Positions 16,487 through 22,090 of a stretch of DNA of 49,042 nucleotides are shown one piece after another (the first letter of the stretch is position 1; the number at the start of each line of letters is the position of its first letter). This DNA comes from Micromonospora noduli. Lineage in GTDB: Bacteria; Actinomycetota; Actinomycetes; Mycobacteriales; Micromonosporaceae. A program made the position numbers and the translations under genes. The notes under the pieces were generated by a model, which saw only the letters and a list, made by a program, of their open reading frames with translations, made no database searches and was not told the DNA's origin. The stretch is taken from positions 1-49,042 of the forward strand of contig NZ_PYAK01000045.1 in assembly GCF_003264365.1 (NCBI RefSeq). The letters run 5' to 3'.

Positions 16487-17367
16487 GCGACGGTCGGGTC
16501 GCGGTCGGCCAGGCGGCGGTGGACCAGCTGCTGGAAGTGCTGGACCTCGACCCGACCGGGGAGATGACCTTCCGGGGGATGAGCCCCCCGGTCGGCCCAC
16601 AACGGGTGTACGGCGGCCAGGTCGCCGGTCAGGCCCTGGTCGCCGCCGGCCGCACCGTCGACCCGGAGCGGTTCGTGCACTCGCTGCACGGCTACTTCGT
16701 CCGCCCCGGCGACCCGGTCGAACCGATCGCCTACGAGGTGGAGAACATCCGCGACGGCCGGTCCTTCTCGGTCCGCCGCGCGGTCGCCCTCCAGCACGGC
16801 AAGCCGATCTTCTTCATGTCGGCGTCGTTCCAGCGGGCCGAGGAGGGCCTGGACCACCAGGCCCCGGCCCCGCTGGACGTACCCCCGCCGCAGGACGTGC
16901 CGACGATGACCGACCGGCTCTCCCGATACCCGGAGCGGCTGGGCATCTGGGGTCAGATCCCACGACCGATCGACGTGCGCTACGTGGGCGAGCCCGGCTG
17001 GGTCCGCCCCGGCGACCGGCCCGCCGACCCGCACCAGCGTGTCTGGATGCGTATCGACGGCAAACTGCCCGACGACCCCCTGCTGCACGCCTGCGCGCTC
17101 ACCTACGCCTCGGACCTCACCCTGCTGGACTCGGTGCTCTCCGCACACGGCGAGGTGTGGGGGCCGGGCGGGTTGGTCGGCGCGAGCCTGGACCACGCGC
17201 TGTGGTTCCACCGGCCGTTCCGGGCCGACGAGTGGTTCCTCTACGACTGCCTGAGCCCGTCGGCGTCCGGCGCGCGCGGGCTGGCCACCGGCCGGATGTT
17301 CACCACGGACGGCCAGCAGATCGCCAGCGCCGTCCAGGAAGGTCTGCTGCGCCGCGTCGGCGCCTGA
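16483..17367 (+). CDS. tesB: acyl-CoA thioesterase II (TesB)
   Basis: 294 residues from GTG 16483, overlapping the pyk stop by four bases. It has the double hot-dog fold of TesB. The N-terminal hot-dog contains GPQRVYGGQVAGQALVAA, HSLHGYFVRPGDP and SFSVRRAVALQHGKPIFFM. The C-terminal one contains HACALTYASDLTLLDSVL, with the catalytic Asp, and ASLDHALWFHRPFRADEW. SASGARGL and the Gln of QIASAVQEGLLR complete the Asp-Thr/Ser-Gln triad region. It hydrolyses acyl-CoA to free fatty acid and CoA in the cytoplasm. Coupling to pyk is conserved in actinobacteria, but the reason is not clear. Confidence 0.93.
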   Translation: MSDGRVAVGQAAVDQLLEVLDLDPTGEMTFRGMSPPVGPQRVYGGQVAGQALVAAGRTVDPERFVHSLHGYFVRPGDPVEPIAYEVENIRDGRSFSVRRAVALQHGKPIFFMSASFQRAEEGLDHQAPAPLDVPPPQDVPTMTDRLSRYPERLGIWGQIPRPIDVRYVGEPGWVRPGDRPADPHQRVWMRIDGKLPDDPLLHACALTYASDLTLLDSVLSAHGEVWGPGGLVGASLDHALWFHRPFRADEWFLYDCLSPSASGARGLATGRMFTTDGQQIASAVQEGLLRRVGA

Positions 17368-17403
17368 CGCTCTGGCTCATTCCTACCGAGCAGTCGTCGC
17401 TCG

Positions 17404-17427
17404 TCCCCGCCAGGCAGCTGGCGGGGA
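17404..17427. terminator. perfect 10-bp hairpin between tesB and yceI-like genes
   Basis: Arms TCCCCGCCAG and CTGGCGGGGA surround the loop GCAG, between two convergent stop codons. It probably works in both directions. Confidence 0.8.
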
Positions 17428-17436
17428 TGACGTGGT

Positions 17437-18105
17437 TCAGGCCTGGTAGATGGCTTCGCCGGCGATCTCGATCTGCACCGTCTTGCCGACCAGCACCCCG
17501 CCGCTCTCCAGGACGACATTCCAGAGCAGGCCGTAGTCCTCACGGTTCATCTCGGCCGTCGCGCTGAATCCGAAGATGTTCTGCCCGTACGGATCCTGAC
17601 GAGCACCACCAAAATTCACCTCCAGGTCGACGGCCCGGGTGATCCCCTTCACGGTCAACTCACCGGTGAGGACGAATCGTCCGGGAATACCGTCGGACTG
17701 CGGCGGAACAATGTGACTTCGGCCTCGCCCGCCCAACCGATGGTTGCGCAGCCGCGCCCACTGGAATATGGGGTCCTCGTTGCCCTGCCATTTAATACCG
17801 GTGCTTCGATATTCGAGAGTGGGAAAACGCTCCACATCGAGGAAATCGGCACTCTTCAGATGCGTGTCCCGGTCGACACTCCCGGTGGTGATGCTGGCCG
17901 ACATGATGGTGGCCGTCACCGAGGAGAGCAGCGGGTCCTCCGCCACGAAGATCTCCGCAGTGGCCTCGGCGAACTCACCACGCACCGGGCTCACCATCAT
18001 GTGCCGGGACAGGAAACCGATCCGCTTGTGCGCCTGATCGAGAAGATAGGTGCCAGCCACCGGGATGGTCATGCCGTCCCAGGTGCGGGTGGCGATATCG
18101 GTCAT
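17437..18105 (-). CDS. YceI-family polyisoprenoid-binding-like protein
   Basis: 222 residues from ATG 18105, with GGGGGGAAGG upstream. The lipocalin-like YceI barrel pattern is clear: GTYLLDQAHKRIGFLSRHMMVSPVRGEF, then DPLLSSVTATIMSASITTGSVDRDTHLKSADFLD, FPTLEYRSTGIKW, FVLTGELTVKGITRAVDLEVNF, and the end FGFSATAEMNREDYGLLWN. No signal peptide is present, so unlike the E. coli protein it is probably cytoplasmic. The family binds isoprenoid or amphiphilic chains. Its divergent neighbour is the Rrf2 regulator gene, but about 290 bp separate them. Confidence 0.9.
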   Translation of the reverse strand: MTDIATRTWDGMTIPVAGTYLLDQAHKRIGFLSRHMMVSPVRGEFAEATAEIFVAEDPLLSSVTATIMSASITTGSVDRDTHLKSADFLDVERFPTLEYRSTGIKWQGNEDPIFQWARLRNHRLGGRGRSHIVPPQSDGIPGRFVLTGELTVKGITRAVDLEVNFGGARQDPYGQNIFGFSATAEMNREDYGLLWNVVLESGGVLVGKTVQIEIAGEAIYQA

Positions 18106-18126
18106 CGTGTTGCCTTCCCCCCGAGC

Positions 18127-18138
18127 ACACCCGGGTGT
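18127..18138. promoter_or_regulatory. 12-bp palindrome ACACCCGGGTGT upstream of the YceI gene
   Basis: A perfect 12-bp palindrome 22 bases upstream of the YceI-family start, just before its ribosome binding site. It may be an operator overlapping the 5' leader. No other copy was noticed. Confidence 0.4.
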
Positions 18139-18384
18139 TTATCAATATGTTGCTGGCGGCCGCGGTAAACGGCCAGACATTCGTACTCACGCCCAGCATA
18201 GGGACGCTCCGGAACGGCATTTCGGCCGCCACCGTGCCGTGGATCATGACGTACTTCACCGGTCCGTACCGGCGGTCGTTCATCGGTCTCGCCCGGCGGC
18301 CCGGACGGGTGCCAGCGGGGCTGCTTCCCATCGACGCGTGGCCGATCGGCCGAGGGTCGCCCGCCCGCCCGGTGGACCAGCGAC

Positions 18385-18397
18385 TAACCTTGCCGAC
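18385..18397 (+). promoter_or_regulatory. candidate leaderless promoter for the Rrf2 gene
   Basis: A -10-like hexamer TAACCT (18385-18390) lies exactly seven bases before the ATG at 18398, and no Shine-Dalgarno is present. Transcription would begin at or next to the start codon. No good -35 element is seen. Confidence 0.4.
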
Positions 18398-18862
18398 ATG
18401 CGCCTCTCCGCCCGGGTCGACTATGCCCTCCGCGCGGCCGCCGAGCTTGCCGCGACGGCCAGCGGCCCCGGGCGCGGCCGGCCGGTGACGGCCGACCAGA
18501 TCGCCCGCGCCCAGGAGATCCCGCCGAAGTTCCTGGAGAGCATCCTTCTCCAGTTGCGCCGGGGCGGCATCGTGCACGCCCAGCGTGGCCCGGAGGGCGG
18601 CTACTGGCTGGCCCGCCCCGCCGAGGAGATCTCCCTCGCCGAGGTCATCCGGGTGATCGACGGGCCTCTCGCCCACGTACGCGGGCAGCGCCCCGAGCAG
18701 CTCGGTTACCACGGCCCGGCGCACGCCCTCCAGGAGGTCTGGATCGCGCTACGGGCAAGCGAGCGCGAGATCCTGGAACTGGTCAGCGTCGCCGACGTGG
18801 CCGCCGGCACCCTGCCCGCGCGGGTCACCGAGCTGGCCGCCGACCCGCGCGCCTGGATCTGA
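18398..18862 (+). CDS. Rrf2-family regulator lacking cysteines
   Basis: 154 residues from ATG 18398. The winged-helix start MRLSARVDYALRAAAELA is diagnostic of the Rrf2 family. It continues with TADQIARAQEIPPKFLESIL as the recognition region and RGGIVHAQRGPEGGYWLARP as the wing. The region after residue 90, where IscR and NsrR carry three Cys, has none, and the whole protein is Cys-free. It therefore cannot bind an Fe-S cluster through cysteines and is closer in principle to CymR-type sulfur regulators. The TauE/SafE exporter gene follows 74 bp downstream with a dyad at its start. Control of that exporter is the likely role. Confidence 0.9.
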   Translation: MRLSARVDYALRAAAELAATASGPGRGRPVTADQIARAQEIPPKFLESILLQLRRGGIVHAQRGPEGGYWLARPAEEISLAEVIRVIDGPLAHVRGQRPEQLGYHGPAHALQEVWIALRASEREILELVSVADVAAGTLPARVTELAADPRAWI

Positions 18863-18915
18863 GCCGCGTCCCATCCACCGATCGGGGGCTTGACCCTGGC
18901 TGCCCCATCCCGCAT

Positions 18916-18932
18916 TGTCGACCAAGTCGATA
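18916..18932 (+). promoter_or_regulatory. TCGAC-CAA-GTCGA dyad at the exporter start
   Basis: TCGAC (18918-18922) and GTCGA (18926-18930) form a dyad around CAA, inside TTGTCGACCAAGTCGATA. It ends only six bases before the ATG at 18937 and overlaps the AGGAG ribosome binding site. Position and symmetry suggest an operator, most likely for the Rrf2 protein encoded just upstream. Confidence 0.55.
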
Positions 18933-18936
18933 GGAG

Positions 18937-19941
18937 ATGCCGAAAAGTCTGGGGGCGCTCGTGCGCAAGCTGTTGGTCCTCGCTCTGGTCGGGCTCGTCG
19001 CGCAACTGATCGATGGTTCGCTCGGCATGGCATACGGCTTGACCTCGTCCACTCTGCTGCTGGTCGCCGGAGTCGCCCCGGCCGCCGCCTCGGCCTCGGT
19101 GCACCTGGCCGAGATCGGCACCACGCTCGCTGCCGGCGTCGCGCACTGGCGGTTCGGCAACGTCGACTGGCGGGTGGTGACCCGCATCGCCCTACCCGGC
19201 GCTGTCGGCGCCTTCGTCGGCGCCACAGTGCTCAGCTCGATCTCCACCGAGTCCGCCGCACCGTGGATGGCCGGCATCCTCTTCACGCTCGGCGCGTACC
19301 TCCTGATCCGCTTCGCCCGACCACTGCGCACCGACCGGGTCGGCGGACAGCTCCGCGGTCGTTTCCTCGGCCCCCTGGGCCTGGTCGCCGGCTTCGTCGA
19401 CGCGACCGGCGGCGGCGGTTGGGGCCCGGTGGCCACCCCCGCGCTGCTGGTCTCCGGTCGCATGGAACCGCGCAAGGTGATCGGCTCCGTGGACACCTCC
19501 GAGTTCGTTGTGGCCGGCGCCGCCAGCATCGGCTTCCTGATCGGGCTGGGCTCGGAGGGATTCCTGCTCCCCACCGTCGCCGCACTGCTCATCGGTGGGC
19601 TCATCGCCGCACCGCTGGCAGCCTGGCTGGTGCGAATCGTGCCCGCCCAACTGCTCGGCGCGGCAGTCGGCGGCGTGATCGTGCTGACCAACGCCCGCAC
19701 CCTGATGCGCTCCGCCGAACTGGACGGTCCGGCCCGCCCCGCCCTGTACGCCCTGCTCGCCGCCGGCTGGCTGGCCGCCCTGGTGTTGGCCGTACGCGCC
19801 CTACGCCGGACCCGCCGCGCCCGCGCCGAGGCCGCCGAAGCCGCCACCGCCGCCGGTGTGCCCGCCGAGGCCTCCGACGCTGCATCCGTCGGCGAGGTCC
19901 CGGCCGATCTGGCCGCAACGGGTACGTCCGCCCCACGCTGA
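18937..19941 (+). CDS. TauE/SafE-family sulfite/sulfur-compound exporter
   Basis: 334 residues from ATG 18937, with TAGGAG directly upstream. About eight hydrophobic segments are present, in two related halves. The first half begins GLVAQLIDGSLGMAYGLTSSTLLL, with the G-x-G-G-G-like turn of the family. The second half begins LVAGFVDATGGGGWGPVATPALL, followed by VIGSVDTSEFVVAGAA. This duplicated pattern is typical of TauE/SafE permeases that move sulfite, sulfoacetate or other organosulfur anions across the membrane. The C-terminal 40 residues are an Ala-rich charged tail. The Rrf2 gene upstream and the dyad at its start support sulfur-dependent control. Confidence 0.9.
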   Translation: MPKSLGALVRKLLVLALVGLVAQLIDGSLGMAYGLTSSTLLLVAGVAPAAASASVHLAEIGTTLAAGVAHWRFGNVDWRVVTRIALPGAVGAFVGATVLSSISTESAAPWMAGILFTLGAYLLIRFARPLRTDRVGGQLRGRFLGPLGLVAGFVDATGGGGWGPVATPALLVSGRMEPRKVIGSVDTSEFVVAGAASIGFLIGLGSEGFLLPTVAALLIGGLIAAPLAAWLVRIVPAQLLGAAVGGVIVLTNARTLMRSAELDGPARPALYALLAAGWLAALVLAVRALRRTRRARAEAAEAATAAGVPAEASDAASVGEVPADLAATGTSAPR

Positions 19942-20007
19942 ACCTGCGATGCGCCCGTCCACCCGCCGATGCCCGGTCACACGCCGCCATCTCCGAGGTT
20001 GAGCCCC

Positions 20008-20085
20008 CAAGATCGCGCAACATCCTGGATGTAGTGGCTTACCGGCTCGTCGTGGCCACTACAACCAGGATCGAGCGTGATCTTG
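20008..20085. repeat. imperfect palindrome A (CAAGATC...GATCTTG)
   Basis: The 31-base arms 20008-20038 and 20055-20085 match at 26 of 31 positions when one is reverse-complemented. Outer ends are CAAGATC and GATCTTG and inner ends are GTAGTGGC and GCCACTAC, around a 16-nt loop. The right arm is clearly related to the arms of the palindrome at 45.9 kb (shared GCTCGATCC and GTAGTGG). It lies in the gene-free region after the TauE gene and has no 7-bp array attached. Confidence 0.8.
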
Positions 20086-20139
20086 ACGGCGGGGTGGGCG
20101 CCCTGGACCCCACCCCGGTCGGGGCACGGTGTTCGTGGT

Positions 20140-20219
20140 CAAGATCCGCGCAACATCAGGGATGTTGCTGTCTCTCGCGCGTCGGAGGCAGCAACATCCG
20201 GGAAGTTGCGCAGATCTTG
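20140..20219. repeat. imperfect palindrome B (CAAGATC...GATCTTG)
   Basis: Arms 20140-20170 and 20189-20219 match at 27 of 31 positions. The outer ends are again CAAGATC and GATCTTG. The inner part is GATGTTGCTG with CAGCAACATC, around an 18-nt loop. It begins 54 bp after palindrome A and is followed without a gap by the 7-bp tandem array. Confidence 0.8.
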
Positions 20220-20220
20220 G

Positions 20221-20322
20221 CGTGGGGCGTGGGGCGTGGGGCGTGGGGCGTGGGGCGTGGGGCGTGGGGCGTGGGGCGTGGGGCGCGGGGCGCGGGGCGC
20301 GGGACGCGGGACGCGGGACGCG
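20221..20322 (+). repeat. 7-bp tandem array: (CGTGGGG)9, (CGCGGGG)2, (CGCGGGA)3
   Basis: Nine exact copies of CGTGGGG (20221-20283) are followed by two of CGCGGGG and three of CGCGGGA, then a partial unit. Degenerate G-rich DNA continues to about 20375. The array begins immediately after GATCTTGG, the end of palindrome B. Seven is not a multiple of three, so all frames stay open and give false repeat peptides. Runs of four G make quadruplex formation on the plus strand plausible. Confidence 0.9.
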
Positions 20323-20381
20323 CGTGGGCGCGTGGGCGTGGGGGCGTGGGGTGTGGGGGAGCGGGGCGGGGCGGCGGTGGG

Positions 20382-21806
20382 TCAGGGGGTGAGCAGGGTG
20401 TTGGCTGCCTCGGAGAGCAAGGTCCAGGCTTCGTCGATGTGCGCTTCGGTGGTCTGGGGTGAACCGACCGCCAGCCGCAGCGTGTAGCGGCCGGCGACCC
20501 GGGTGTGCGTGAGGTGCACCCGTCCGGTGGCGTTCGTCGAGGCCAGCAATGCCGCGTTGGTGTCGTCGTCGGCGTGCAGTCGGAAGCAGACCAGTGAGAA
20601 CGGGTGCGCCGCGGCCAACTCGAACCGCTCGTCGGTGCGGACCCGCTCGGCGAACCGTTCGGCCAGCGCCACCCCGGAGCGGATGTGCGCCCGCAGCCCT
20701 TCGGCGCCGTACCAGCGCAGCACGAACCACAGCTTGAGGGATCGGAACCGCCGGCCCAGCGGCACCTGCCAGTCCCGGTAGTCGATCACCGCGCCGGATT
20801 CGGAGGCCGCGTTGCGTAGGAACTCCGGCAGCACGGTCAGCGCCTCGATCAGTTCGGCCCGGTCGGCCACCCAGAACGCGTCACAGTCGAAGCCGGTGAG
20901 CAGCCACTTGTGCGGGTCGAAGCAGTAGGAGTCGGCGTAGTCCAGGCCGACGTGTGTCCACCGTAGTTCGGGGCAGACGGCGGCGGCGCCCGCGTACGCG
21001 GCGTCCACGTGCAGCCAGATTCCGTACTCGGCGCAGATGGCCCCGATCTCCGGCAGCGGGTCGACGGCGGTGGTGGAGGTGGTGCCGATGGTCGCTACCA
21101 CGACGGCCGGCACGTCTCCGGCGGTCAGGTCGGCTTCGATGGCGGCCCGCAGCGCGCCCGGCAGCATCGCCTGGGTGTCCGGGTCCACCTCGATCGACCG
21201 GATCCCGTCGCCGCCCAGTCCGGCGATCCGTACCGCCTTCTCGATGGACGAGTGCCCGTGCATGGAGGTGTAGGCGCGGTAACGCCGGTCGATGCCGGTG
21301 TGCCGCCAGCGGCCGCCGCTGGCCCGGTGCAGTGCGGTCAGGGTGGCCACCAGCGTCGCCGAGGAGGCCGAGTCCTGGATGACCCCACCGCCGGGGCCGG
21401 TGGAGCGGAACCGCTGTGGCAGGTCCAGCAGGTGGGCCAGCCAGTCCATCATCACCGTCTCCAGCTCGGTGCAGGCCGGGCTGGAGGCCCAGAGCATGCC
21501 CTGGACGCCGAGCCCGGAGCTGACTAGGTCGCCGAGCACGCTCGGGCCGGAGGTGTTGCCGGGGAAGTAGCCGAAGAAGCCCGGGTGCTGCCAGTGGGTC
21601 AGCCCCGGTACGACGATCGAGTCCAGGTCGGCGAGGATCGCCTCGACCGGTTCGCCGCCGGTGGTGGGCGGCTCGCCGGGCAGGGCGGCGGCCACCGTAC
21701 CCGGGGGGTCCGCCGGGGCGACCGGCCGTTGCTCCACTGTCTCCCAGTAGTCGGCGATCCAGTCGACGACGGCGTGGCCGGCGCGACGGAATTCGTCAGG
21801 GTCCAT
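20382..21806 (-). CDS. PLP-dependent group II (aromatic-L-amino-acid-type) decarboxylase
   Basis: 474 residues from ATG 21806; an ATG at 21842 in frame has no ribosome binding site. The N-terminus MDPDEFRRAGHAVVDWIADYW is typical of aromatic amino-acid decarboxylases. Others follow: PGFFGYFPGN, GVIQDSASSATLVATLTA, and WLHVDAAYAGAA with the PLP-contacting Asp. DPHKWLLTGFDCDAFWV holds Lys300, the Schiff-base residue. The protein should release CO2 from an L-amino acid such as Trp, Tyr, Phe or DOPA in the cytoplasm; the exact substrate cannot be read. A perfect 14-bp palindrome lies directly at its start, suggesting repression. Confidence 0.93.
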   Translation of the reverse strand: MDPDEFRRAGHAVVDWIADYWETVEQRPVAPADPPGTVAAALPGEPPTTGGEPVEAILADLDSIVVPGLTHWQHPGFFGYFPGNTSGPSVLGDLVSSGLGVQGMLWASSPACTELETVMMDWLAHLLDLPQRFRSTGPGGGVIQDSASSATLVATLTALHRASGGRWRHTGIDRRYRAYTSMHGHSSIEKAVRIAGLGGDGIRSIEVDPDTQAMLPGALRAAIEADLTAGDVPAVVVATIGTTSTTAVDPLPEIGAICAEYGIWLHVDAAYAGAAAVCPELRWTHVGLDYADSYCFDPHKWLLTGFDCDAFWVADRAELIEALTVLPEFLRNAASESGAVIDYRDWQVPLGRRFRSLKLWFVLRWYGAEGLRAHIRSGVALAERFAERVRTDERFELAAAHPFSLVCFRLHADDDTNAALLASTNATGRVHLTHTRVAGRYTLRLAVGSPQTTEAHIDEAWTLLSEAANTLLTP

Positions 21807-21808
21807 GT

Positions 21809-21822
21809 GGTGAGCGCTCACC
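21809..21822. promoter_or_regulatory. perfect 14-bp palindrome at the decarboxylase start
   Basis: GGTGAGCGCTCACC begins two bases upstream of the ATG of the decarboxylase gene. It covers where the ribosome binding site should be. A repressor bound here, or an mRNA hairpin, would block initiation. It resembles MarR- or GntR-size operators, but no cognate regulator gene is adjacent. Confidence 0.5.
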
Positions 21823-21846
21823 TGGACGAGTTGATCAGGCATCGAT

Positions 21847-21890
21847 CACCGAGGCAAGAGCGAGACGCCACCGAGGCAAGAGCGAAACGC
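21847..21890. repeat. 22-bp tandem duplication
   Basis: CACCGAGGCAAGAGCGAGAC (plus GC) at 21847-21868 is repeated at 21869-21890 with a single G-to-A change. The two units abut exactly. They lie in the intergenic region shared by the decarboxylase and the rhamnogalacturonan lyase genes. Confidence 0.8.
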
Positions 21891-21923
21891 GCAACCAAGC
21901 GATGCTCATCGATGTTGCGTGGC

Positions 21924-21937
21924 GGAAAGCGCTTGCC
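21924..21937 (+). promoter_or_regulatory. LacI-type operator candidate (AAGCGCTT core)
   Basis: GGAAAGCGCTTGCC has the 8-bp palindromic core AAGCGCTT typical of LacI/CebR-type operators that control polysaccharide-degrading genes in actinobacteria. It lies 154 bp upstream of the secreted PL11 lyase gene. No LacI-family gene is present in the window. Confidence 0.45.
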
Positions 21938-22090
21938 TTACGATGCGCGGTGAGTCGGATCCGTGAGTTCCAGGGCGTTTCACCCCGATCAGATCGCCGT
22001 CCGCCGCCGTCGCGGTGGGTTGGTCCACTGTGCTTCCCGGGCAGGGCCGGTGGGTCGTAGCGGTCATCACCGGATCCCCGGAGGCAGTGC

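Noticed and set aside
13346..16600. 1084-residue minus-strand open frame over the FAD oxidoreductase and pyk
   Set aside because: Antisense to two certain genes, Gly/Arg/His-rich composition, no recognisable domain.
20221..20322. CRISPR array
   Set aside because: The units are 7 bp, contiguous and without spacers, and no cas gene is present.
20077..20730. Open frames encoding repeated GVGRGAW or PHAPRPT peptides
   Set aside because: They arise from the 7-bp tandem array, which keeps all frames open with a 21-base peptide period. Codon use and lack of a start signal do not support a protein.
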